Part shown: one piece after another, positions 41,901 through 53,900 of the stretch | Position numbering within the stretch: position 1 is the stretch's first letter | Layout: the number at the start of each line of letters is the position of its first letter | DNA from: Siphonodentalium dalli | Lineage: Eukaryota; Mollusca; Scaphopoda; Gadilida; Siphonodentaliidae | Assembly (NCBI GenBank): GCA_032622095.1 | Contig: CP136062.1 | Location: forward strand, 138,402,351 to 138,466,350 | Reading direction: 5' to 3' | DNA length: 64,000 bases | Program-made: the position numbers and the translations under genes | The notes under the pieces: model-generated | Seen by the model: the letters and a program-made list of their open reading frames with translations, nothing else | What the model was told of the DNA's origin: nothing | The model's database searches: none

Positions 41901-44900
41901 ATTTTATGATGATCGGACTAAAAGTAGGACCTGTAGCCCGTGCTAAAGGATTTAGTCATGCAAAGAGTAAAATCCAAGACGGCTGCTGGCGGCCATGTTT
42001 TTTGGCCGATTGACCCCAAAATGACTCGTTCCAATCTACATGTCATTGTTAACATCCATGACAAATTTGATGATGATCAGACTAAAGGTACGACCTGTAG
42101 CCCGTGCTAAAGAATTTAGTCATACAAAGAGTAAAATCCAAGATGGCTGCTGGCGGCCATGTTTTTGGGCCGAATGACCCCAAAATTACTCGTTCCCATC
42201 TACATGTCAATATTAACATCCATGACAAATTTCATGACGATCAGACGAACAGTGCGACCTGTGGCCCGTGCTAATGGATTGAATTTTGAAAACAAAGATG
42301 GCCACTGGCGGCCATGTTTTTTGTCCGAATGACCCCAAAATGACTCGTTCCCATCTACATTCCAATTTCAACAGCCATGATAAATTTCATGATTATCAGA
42401 CTAAAGGTACGACCTGTAGCCCGTGCTAAAGGATTTAGTCATACAAAGAGTAAAATCCAAGATGGCTGCTGGCGGCCATGTTTTTTGCCCGAATAACCCA
42501 AAAATGACTCGTTCCCATCTACATGTCATTGTTAACATCCATGACAAATTTTATGACGATCTGACTAAAGGTACGACCTGTAGCCCGTGCTAAAGGATTT
42601 AGTCATGCAAAGAGTAAAATCGAAGATGACTGCTGGCGGCCATGTTTTTTGGCCGAATGACCCCAAAATTACTCGTTCCCATCTACATGTCAATATTAAC
42701 ATCCATGACAAATTTCATGACGATCAGACGAACAGTACGGCCTGTAGCCCGTGCTAATGGATTGAACTTTGAAATCTAAGATGGCCGCTGGCGGCCATGT
42801 TTTTTTTTCCGTATGACCCCAAAATGAATCATTCCGGTACAAATGTTGATGTCAACAGCTATGACAAATTTCATAATGATCCGATCAAAGGTACGACCTG
42901 TAGCCTCTATTGTTGACGCGTTACGTACACACGCACACACGCACACACGCACACACGGACGACGGACGACAAAGCCATGGCAATAGCTCAAACTTTACAA
43001 AGTAAAGTTGAGCTAATAACCGTCTACTACCGCACCTGCCGAAGGTTAGTCGATTAATCGAATAATCGTGGCAAGCCTAATAACAATAGGACGAGCTATG
43101 GTGGATTTTAAATGAGCGTTTCAATAGATTTGGGGAAATTTCCACCCTGTATGTTTATTCCGCCCTGTATGTTTATTAAAAAATTGGGAATATTCCGCCT
43201 TTTATGTTTATTCCACCCTGTATGTTTATTAGGCACTCAAGAGTAAGGCGATAGCTATGTGTATGACTGCATGAAAGAAAAGTATTAATTTCCATAAAAT
43301 AATCCACTATTTCAGAAATAACACTTGTTTCTATTAACCCTTTGAACCCGACTGTCCGCAAAAGCGGCCAGCCAGAAAACGTTCATACACCCGACTGGCC
43401 GCAAAAGCGGCCATGCAGCATTCAGTGACATCATAAACCTCTATGTAGCATGTGTATACATGTTATAACCATTGGTATATCCTCTTATATCTTTGTAAAT
43501 GATCCCAAGGAACTTCAGCAGTGCCATGGGTGCATGTGTATGAGTTTGTTGCCGACTAGTTGTGGTAGAAAAACATGCGCATGCTCACAGCGCAGAATTA
43601 AACAAACGTACATTATTTGAAGCGATTCGGGTAAAGCTCTACATTGTTGCGCGGTTCGCAGGATTGTAGAAAGACACCATTTCGATCACTCTTTTTGGTT
43701 TAAATTAGTATTGCATACATAATCAGTGTTCTGTCATATGTGAAGAAGGCGCACGCAGTTTCTTATGTGAGTCGATTTGTTTCGCACATGCGCCAGGGAT
43801 GTGCCAATACCCAAAATAGTCCCGGGCGGGAGGGTCATCGGTTGGATTGGGCGACCATGGTTCGGCCAATCTGAAGAAAATTTGGATTATTAGCGCCCGC
43901 AAACGCGTTTTCCTTGCATTTCAGGTGTAAAATACACCACAAGGTCTCTGACAAATTATCATAAAATAGGGACATTTCATATTTAAAATTTGGGCGAACA
44001 TAATTTGAAAGTCGGTGTAACTCACCCGGTATAAGTATCCTCTGCATATTCTTTATATAAATCCAATTATTTAACAAGTTAATCCGGTACAGTAAACTGA
44101 AACGGCGGCATTATATCAAAGGCTGTCTGGGAGAGAACTAACAACAGCGTCACACGAACACGTGCCAATCATCGCCTGAGTACTAATCGCGTCATGTCAT
44201 ATTTCCCACGTGATTTCCTTCTTTTTTCTATACACAGTGACGTATATTTACAATGTTTATACAACTTCTGTTACGTCACACTTTCATGGAATGGACTTTT
44301 AATCACCTATTCTTTCCGTCTGCTCAGTTTAACCGCGCCGTGGAAGGGGGCGGTCCTTCAATTACTATACGCATGACCGCGTCTAACGTTTCCTCAACCA
44401 TGCGGTTTCTGAGACATGATTTGAGCTTTTTACTTTTCGAAGTTTGAGTGAAAAATTTCAATAACTACATCGTTTTGGCTTAGGATCATTGAAACTGAGC
44501 ATTCCAAATTCAACCCGGGACTTTTAACTCCAGCGCGTGACTTCAGAGGTCAGCACGCGCGGAAAGTATTTGATTATGTCGGCTCTTTGTAATAAAATTC
44601 ACCGGTCATCGCAGACCTTTTGACACCTCATTAATCAAGGCTCCCCACGTGCTTTATAGGAGGCACTAAAATGCCACAGACGGCAACATGTCGTCGCTAT
44701 CAGACATGCAAGATGTCGTTTTCATCAAGAGAACTCCGCACAATTTACAATGCGAGTACAGTTGTGATCGTTAAAATGTGCCGGGCGCACCGGTTTGAAA
44801 ACGTAGTCACTCCCGGGCGATCGTTTTGAGTGGTGGGCGACCCCGCTCGGCGTGAGCACATCCCTGATGCGCATAGGATAAAATGATAAATGTATGGATT

Positions 44901-47900
44901 TTTGTGAAATGATACATTGCACCATTTCGATCACTCTTTTTGGTTTAAATTAGTATTGCATACATAATCAGTGTTCTGTCATATGTGAGGAAGGCGCACG
45001 CAGTTTCTTATTTGAGTCGATTAGTTTCGCGCATGCGCATAGGATAAAATGATAAATGTATGGATTTTTGTGAAATGATACATTGCACCAGAGTAGTAGT
45101 GTGGAAATGGGTCACAATACCATCTAGTCCGATCTACTTGCGATGTCTAAATCGGGACGTAATGCCATTGAATGCACAGGGAAGTGGTGTCATTCGATCA
45201 CTTCGGCTATATGCTTAGCAACCATTGATACCGTTAAATACAAACTACATGTAGGTTCAATCTTCTGACCTGATGTATCTCCAGTTTCACAATAGGGTAT
45301 TGACTGCATAGAAAATGCCGTTTCTCAGCGCGGAATTATACGACGCTAGAAGCTATAATTGCATTATACTTTCAGTTCCAGGTAGTTGCTTAGAAACCGT
45401 TACCAGGGAGTGATCGTGTGGCAAAGTATACCGTTCTAAAAAAAAATACACAGTGGCCCATGGGAACATACCTGTAAAATTTCAGACCTGTAGCACCATT
45501 TGAACATAACCATCAGCATGTGCATGCCAAGAATGTCTAAATTGGGGCATAATACAATTGGATTCACAGTGCAATGGTGTCATTCGATCATTTGGGGTAT
45601 TTGCTTAGCAACCATTGCTACCCTTAAATACAAGTTAGGATCAGACTTCTGGCCAGATATATCTCAAATTTCACAATAGGGTGCTGATTGCATCAAAAAC
45701 ACCATTTCCTTGGGCTGAATTACGACCGTAAAAGCTATAATTGTATTTTACTTTCAATATCGGGTAGATGCCTAGCAACCGTTACCAGGGAGTGACCACG
45801 TGGCAATGTAACCAGATCGTAAAATAATCAGTGGTCCATGGGGAACATGCATCTAAAGTTTCAGAAATGTGACACCACTTGAACATAAACACCATACATC
45901 TAAATACTGGCCACAATATAAAAATACCACTGGGAGCCCAGGGTCAGGGTGTCGATCGTTGTGGGGAGCCAGGGTTCAAAGGGTTAAAGATATGGGCGGC
46001 CTTCATGGTGGGCGATAGCTGTTAAAATAGTCACATCCGCTAAAACCGCCAAAAAACAGAAAGAATATTATATAACAGACACATGTTGTTCTTATACCCA
46101 TCATAAATATCACATGTTATTGTCACATTTGTACACTTTGTTATGTAAACAAACATCAAAAACGTTACGGAACCTTTTGTTTATAAACACTCGGAACAAC
46201 TAGATCGTCCAATGAAAATATTCTGTTGCACTGTGGAAGGCGAAGATAAAATTATTGGCGCCATCAACAATCGCATTCGAATCACACCAAATTTTATTTT
46301 AATTGACCACTCTACCCACAATCAGTTCAAAATCCAGCTAATCATAAGTTGCTTGCCTGTGTATGAATAACAATTTATCAGAAGTTACACATGCTTAATA
46401 AGGCCAAATAAAAAAGATAATATGTTTCCGATAACGGAGAGAAAAAATTAGGGTAGGTAGGTAGGGAAATGTTTTTTTTTAATTATTTTTTGATATTTTT
46501 TTCCAGCTGCAGAAATATTGAACTACCTCGACCGAAATGACATAAAATGCCTACTTGTGTTGTAGGGAAAGTATTACTTGTGGAAATATACATTAACATT
46601 GAACAAGATATCAAAATTGCTGTTATTCTTAATAGTGTGTTTCAGTATTCACATTCTGATTTTGGCCATAAACTCAGAGGGATGGGGCTCGGAATTTATG
46701 TCCGAAAATATTTTAGAACCTATATATTTGAATTGTTCATATGGGATATTCTGCCTGATTGTTGAAGATGTCAGTTGGGCTGAAGGGGGTCACTCACCAA
46801 ATAAAAGTGCTGAAGGGTATTTTACGGTACACAGGTTTTGAAAATCTGCTGAAGGGTACACAGGGTTTGTGATCAGCACTAATGCAGTTACTTTAAGTGT
46901 GTTCCCGAAAGTCTGGCAGCCACCAGCAGTTCGTCTTCAGTTAATTTTCAATTTCCTTGCAACCTATACAAAGATCCTCTAACAGAAATCATGACAAGAC
47001 ACGAATATACTGTTCAGCACATTTTCAAAACCTGTGTAGCATTAGTTGGTGTCAATTATAAAAGCAAGTTTATCAAAACAAAACATTTATTTTGAACAAA
47101 ATAATATATTAAAGGGGTACTGTACCATGAATCCGGTTATTTGTAGGACTATCTCCTTGTATACTCAACAGAATATATGCAACAAATGAATGAATTTGAG
47201 GCATGTATTAATGCCAAATACACTTATGTGCTCTATGAATGGTGCAAACAACATGGTAAGTATATTGAAAATGAATTTATGACTCCAGTCATATAAATTA
47301 CCATGTTGTTTGCATCGTTCTCATAGAACACATCAGTGTATTTGGCACTAATCCATGGCTCAAATGCATTAATTTGCTGCATATATTCTCTTGAGTATAA
47401 AAGGAGATGGTCCCATAATTGGCAGATTCAGTACCCCTTTAGATAGCACCCAGCATTTTTAAATGTGTGCAAAAGAAACATGGTGGGTGAAGCAATGAAG
47501 TGTACCAGTAAAATGTTGTTTGAATATTAAGTGTCAAACGAAATGTAAATGTACATTTCTCATGCTGTCAAGAAAATAATAAATGGGCATGCATGTTTAT
47601 TTGGAACTCATGAATATGTTCCATAAGTCCCAAACAAGGCATAATGGTAAAGTAGGCATGAGATCCACTCTCTTGAAATTAAAATTGCAAGATTCATGCC
47701 TATCAATCCACAACCCGTCACACACCTGTGGCTTTTGAGACAACTGTCACACTTCATGTCACTTATCACAGGCCTATGTTAGAAACCATGTGTTTTGCAC
47801 CTAATGATTATCAATATTTATGAGCATTGGCGGTAAAAACAGTAAAAAAAAAAAAAAAAAAAAGTTTTTTTTTGTAATTTTTTTTATAGAAAATTTTGAC

Positions 47901-50900
47901 TTTTTCTCAAAATATCAATAAAAAGATTAGGGTCGGCGGGTTATTTTTAGGGTCGGTCGATGTACGGAAACATATTATCTTTTTTATTTGGCCTAATCAA
48001 AACAATGATGATAATCACTATAAAGGTGGACTTTCTTAGTCACATGATAATACTTTACTGCTATGTAGTTTCACAGTACGACAATGTAGTGCTATTTTTA
48101 TGTTGATATACAATGCCAGACCTATTTCAGTTTTAGCATTTCCCCTTGTGCACATTTCAAACATCACTCTTGTCCAACTTTCAATTTCAGTTATTTTTGT
48201 GTGAGTGAGTTTCTTTTGTTTTAGTATCAGGTTTCTAGATGATGCTGTATTTGTTTTTTAATTTGTCCAAAGTTTCTGAAAAAAGGCCCAAAAAAAATCA
48301 AATTGCAGGAAATGGCCACAAGAATTTTCTCGCCCAGCATTATTCGTGATCCATACTTTATAATCTGAATCAAAAGCTGAATAGTTTTCATAAATATTAG
48401 CTTACATCATGAAAACATCTTTCAAATGCAATGCTACAGATAATTGGTGGGCTGCAATTGTTCCAGATCAACGGCAGATAAATAACAATTCTCTATTATC
48501 TGCTTCCATATTTGCATCCTACAAGTTAAAGGGGAAGAAAACACTCAACAAATCAGGCCGTTAATATATTTACTATGTCAACCATGGTGTGATAAAACAC
48601 CTCTTATTTCTCAGTTATGCTAAAACGCAATGATATCACATCGTGTTATACAAACTCGTGCTAATTACAGCGCGTCCATATTTATAAGATCATGATGTCA
48701 TAGCATCACTTCGCATTACTCATCCTTAGTACAGATATGTATAAAGGCTATCGCACTAAAATCATTTCAGCATTTTTGTTATTCTGTGCAAAATCCAAGC
48801 AATCACAGCCTATTGAAGACTACATACATGTATTATGAGGCAAAATGATTTACGCTATAATTTTGAATATTTAATTTACGGCCAGTTAAGCGAAAGGTGT
48901 CAAGTTCATAGGTATTTCATGAGTTGCCGTTTTTTAAAACAGATTTTTATCTGTCCGCACTTGCAAACCATTGGTACTATACTTGCTTCAATTTCTTTTT
49001 CATAACATAAAGATATAAATTATCTCCTTCTGAGGATACCATTGAAATGTGCATTTTGAAGTAGTCTTGATTCCACACATGACAACTCACGAAAAACCTA
49101 CGAACTTGAACATTTCGCGCCAGTTAAATTAATGGTGGCATAACATTTGAATGTGACAAGCTTGGCCAAACTGACACAACTTCTATATGTGCAAATATGA
49201 CAACCAAACAATCTTTCGCGAATTAAACATAATATATTCACCACAGGTATTCATGTATTGTGCACAACAAACATTCAATCTGCCGTTTTATTTATTTTCA
49301 TATCTAAAAACAGGCTATCGTATGCGATGCAGTTTAGCGTTAAACAGCCGAACTATAAAGAGAGATAATATTTCTTCCAAAATGGAGGTTGAGTTACTAG
49401 CGTAATTTATTGTGCGGGCTAGTTTGAGATGCCATCTCCGGTCTTCTGTGGAGAATTACGCTGAAATTTTACACATAAACAAAGAACAGCTTGCATATTA
49501 AGCACATGCCTTTCCGTTATGCGATAGTTTCCTTCCCCTTTAAAATTATCTATGACAAATAACTTTGACCTGAAGTAGAACTGAAGCTTCTTACCTTTCC
49601 TTTACCCTCTTTTTGGGATGATGCTTTTCTCTTCTTGGTTATTTTTAGATCTTTCTTTGGAGAGTCCTCTTCATCTTCTACGGCTTCATCCAATTCTTCA
49701 TCAGTGAAACCCGTCTCATCCTGGCTCACGTTAGGGTCTTCTGGGTACTCTATATGAACGTCAAATTGTTGATAGACATTACAAGTCAACGAAACATGGG
49801 TAGAACATTGCGCAGGCAATAACCAAGCCTGGAAATAATTTTGGTGCCGGATAAAATAACGGGCACCAGTTGTTTTGTGCCAGTCAGCAATAATTTTGTG
49901 CCTTTCAAATAAATATCACAAGGTATATACAGTAATGCCTTAAATAATCGACTCTTTAACCACAGCAGAATTATGGGTAATTTTTCAGGTTTTAGTCGGA
50001 TATGGCTTGTTGCCATTCATTGGAAAGCTCTCGAATGGCAACAAGCCATATTTCCGACTAAATCCTGAAAAATTACCCATAATTCTACAGTGGTTAAGGA
50101 GTCGTATGAAGTTTGGGAGCAATCAGATGAAAACTGTTGGTTGTAGAATTGTCAAAGGATTTAGAGTGAAATACAAGATAGCTCCAGTCTGCCATATTTA
50201 ATTGAAATTATTCAAATTTAATAGCCCTCATATAAAGTCCACCCCGAAGATCGGTATGAAGTTAGGAATCATTCAGATAGAAAATGTTGGTTACAAAGGT
50301 GTGCTGAAGGTTTTAGTCAGCAAAGATTAAAATCCAAGATGACAGCCATATTTTTTATGGAAAATCGTTCCAATGTGATAGCTCCCATCTTGAATGATAA
50401 ATATGACAAAGTAGAGCCTGGGATATTTCCAAACGGCAGGTCTGAATTAACAATTGTAGCTCAAGATCATGCAGTTAAGACAAAATATTTCCAGCAACGA
50501 TTTATAATTAAGAATACAGACCAAGTAGGTCATCACAATTAGAGTTTAATTCGGGACCGGGAATTCCCGGTTCCCGATTTCCAATTGACAAGTCCCGAAA
50601 TCCGGATTTTCAAAACCGGGAACCGGGAAATGTAAAAAGTCCACTGTGATGCGATTTGAGTCGGAACATAATGTATTTAATAGTGTGTATTTGTACGTTT
50701 TAAGCACAATCATGTATATCGTTTGATCGTTAGATTCGTTACCATCATATCTAGTGTTAACTGCAGTCTGCACGTAATTATAACGTTTTTGGGGCACCCT
50801 GGAATGGCCGGCATTGATGGTGTTACTAATATTATTATATAAACAGACACAGTGAAATTGACAAGTTGACATATAACTTGACAACACTGTCTCACTCGCC

Positions 50901-53900
50901 ATTTGAGGTCAAACACATCAATGCGATTCTGCGACATGAATTCCATGATGGCATCACTGACGCGGCTTTTCCGTTTGTCGGGGACTTCTTTGATCTAGAG
51001 TCTAGACAGTGTTGTATATTTCAAATGACCTTGCACGGTTGCACTGAACGTTGCGAGTTTGCAAAGCTGTGTGAACTTGTGAAGGTCGCTTAAGATGACG
51101 ACATCATGAGTCATGACGTCATTTGTGCTATATACATGACAAACGTTTCTTACGATAGTTAGATCATTTGATGCCGTCACGTAACTCACATTGCCGTGTT
51201 GTTCGTGTAAATCGTGTTATTATTAATTATTATACAGTGAATCAGTGACTGACTGGATATGGCTTGCAGGCAAAATGCCTCGCCGGTTTGGGAATATTTC
51301 ATTCGTCAGGCTAATAACAAAGCCGAATGCAAACAGTGCTCAAAAATATTGACGCTATCCGGTGGCTCAACGGGGGGCTTGAGCAAGCATATAAAACTTG
51401 TTCACAGGATCGAGATGAAACGCCCTGCAGATGTGAAGACCGAACCAGGTTCTTCTAAAATACCTAGACAAAGAACTGTGGATCAATTCCTGCGAAAGGA
51501 GAAGGTATCCCTTGAACAGACTCTCGCAAAATTGGCAGCTGTTGATGGTCTGTCCATTTACGCTATCGTCAATAGTGAATATATTCGTTCATGCATGGAG
51601 CGTGATGAACTCAAATTACCGAAAAACCCATCCGACGTGATGTCTCTTCTCGGTAAACATGTTGCCCAAATCCGATCAGATATGGGTGTGGAATTCGTGC
51701 GCAGGATTGAAAATGGTGAACGGTTCTCGCTCACTCTTGATGAATGGACTAGTATAAGGAACAGACGTTATCTAAATATCGACATACACGGGAAGGACGG
51801 TGTGTTTTGGAACACTGGTTTACGTCGCATTACAGGGAAATTTACGTCCGAAGCCACCCTCGAGGCCGTAAGGGAGCATCTGGCAGAGTTCAAGATAGAC
51901 ATTGATAAACATTGCGCTATTTGCACGAGTGATGGCGCTGCGGTGATGGTGAAGTTTGGACGTCTAATGCCAACGACGGCTGTACTGTGTTATAGTCACG
52001 GGATCCACTTGGGGGTTAGCGATGTCATGTATAAATGCACCCAATCAACACAACTTACACAAGACGATAATGATGAAGAGACCGACGAGAGTGGTGAAGC
52101 TACAGAGATTCAGAATCAGAACGTTGAACACGAAGAGAATGAAGACAGTGATCAGTCAGATGATGAGTTTGGAGATGCAGATATAGAGATACAAGAGGAA
52201 ACACCAGAGTTAGAAGTCAGTTATGCCGAGATAGTCAAGAAAGTGAGGAACGACTGCAAGAAATTTCGTCGTGGACGCGCTGACGAAATACTGCAGCAGT
52301 ATGTTGTGACTGAGTTTCGCACCGAATTAAAGCCATTGATTGACGTAAAGACAAGATGGAATAGCATTGAAACCATGTTCACGCGATATTTAAAATTGCG
52401 TCCGTGTATGCTGAAGGCGTTCGTTGACCTCAAATCAAAATCGTGCATCACAGAAGAAGAGCTTGTCGTTGTGACTTGTGAGAGATATCGCGGCGACGTT
52501 AAGGCCAATTACGATTGCGAACGAGGCACTCTGTAGGCGAGAGACAACGTTTATTTCTGCCGAGGGGATTCTAAAATTCCTGTTTACACAGTTGAATAAA
52601 GTGAACTGTGACTTCAGTTCCCAAATGTTCGAAAAGCTACAAGAGCGAATCGGCAAACGCCGAGATAAAACATTAGTAACATTGCTTCTGTATCTGCACG
52701 ATAACGAAGCATTTAGTAGGGCTGTCAAGCCTGTCACTGTAGCGTCACCTGCTCCTGCTTTGGTTGATAGTTCATTCTTCGAACTGTCAACCAAAGCAGC
52801 ACGGGTGAAATTAGCTAAAACGGAACTGATGCGTCTGCGTACCCTGGACGCCTTATCTGATGAAAACACGCAGGATCTCGAATCGAGTACCGATGTACCC
52901 ACTCCAGTAACGGTCCCCACACTGGAAGCGGAGCTGCAAGGTTTCATTGACGCTTCAACATCGCACAAATCTCGCACAGGTGGAAACGTGCAGCGAACCA
53001 CACCCAACATCGCTGCAGAGTTTAAATTGTACGAAGCGAACAACGTGCGGACGGAAAACTTAAATTTCCTATATGAAGCCCTGAAAACAGGCAAACCGAC
53101 ATCTGTGGAGTCCGAGCGTAGCTTCTCGACTGCTGGCAAATTTTCAACGAAGATTCGGTCACGATTAAGTGACAGTTCTTTAAGCAACCTTCTGTTTCTA
53201 CGGAAGTTCTATCGCAAAACTGCTACCATACGTAAAAGTTAAACAGACGGTTGCTTAACGAACTTTCACTTAAGGGTGATCGAGTCTTCGTTGATGCTGC
53301 TAAATTGATGACATTAACGGTACGGTACGCTAAACTACAGTACGATTTGACTATGAAAATCAATCATGTGTTTATTTTTGTTTAAATGGCGCAAGAATGC
53401 GGCAAGATTCGCGTGTTACATTGTTGTTCAACTGTAAGTTTTAAAAGTAATTAAAGAGATGTTACATTAAAACCATGTTGTGTATATATTTTGACATTCG
53501 GCAGTAAGTTATTATCATAATATGATGTCAACAAATAAACCGGGAATTTTCCCGGTTCCCGGATTCAGGGATGAAAAATTTCCCGGTTCCGTTTTCCAAA
53601 ATAAACCGGGAAATATTAAACTCTAATCACAATGCCGAGAAAGTTGAAAATAATATCTGCCTGTCCAAAACTAGCACAAACTGAATATATCGAACGACAC
53701 AATAATGTAGTGTGCTATGTTCAGTTGTTTACCACTCTGAACCATCCCATTTAACTGAACCATCCCATTTAACTGAACCATCCCATTTAAAAGACATAAA
53801 AAACAAGATGATAAATCAGGTTTGCATATGGATTTACGATGAGAAAGACAAAGTGAAGAAATATGTTGATTTACAGATTGAGTTGGTCATTGGAGTCAAG

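Larger units (their letters stand above)
33607..43243. mobile_element. Outer element of a three-level transposon nest
   Basis: The left CTCTTGGGTGCCTAATAAAC and right GTTTATTAGGCACTCAAGAG are complementary (22 of 24 bases over the wider repeat). Each is flanked by TA, fitting a Tc1/mariner-like TA target. The subterminal word CCCTGTAYGTTTATT recurs near both ends. The interior is almost wholly filled by later insertions (34186-35284 and 35569-43079). No transposase is seen. Confidence 0.72.
43338..45983. mobile_element. piggyBac-like non-autonomous element with TTAA ends (2.6 kb)
   Basis: CCCTTTGAACCC (left) and GGGTTCAAAGGG (right) are inverted repeats, each flanked by TTAA (43334-43337 and 45984-45987), the target used by piggyBac and a few other superfamilies. 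Just inside the left end are two hairpin words, CCGCAAAAGCGG. No transposase frame is present. The interior holds a 1073-bp insertion and tandem duplications. Confidence 0.75.
50540..53625 (+). mobile_element. Complete hAT DNA transposon with perfect 8-bp TSD (3086 bp)
   Basis: The terminal repeats are TAGAGTTTAAT (left) and ATTAAACTCTA (right), with ATCACAAT on both sides (50532-50539 and 53626-53633). Subterminal palindromes built from CCGGGAATTCCCGG and TTCCCGG occur at both ends, likely transposase binding sites (inference). It encodes a transposase in two overlapping frames (51259-52536, 52479-53242). It is inserted antisense in the intron between exons 55056 and 49740 of the nucleoplasmin-like gene. 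Confidence 0.92.

Noticed and set aside
52435-53187. 250-codon minus-strand ORF opposite the transposase
   Set aside because: It is an antisense shadow of the hAT transposase C-terminal frame.
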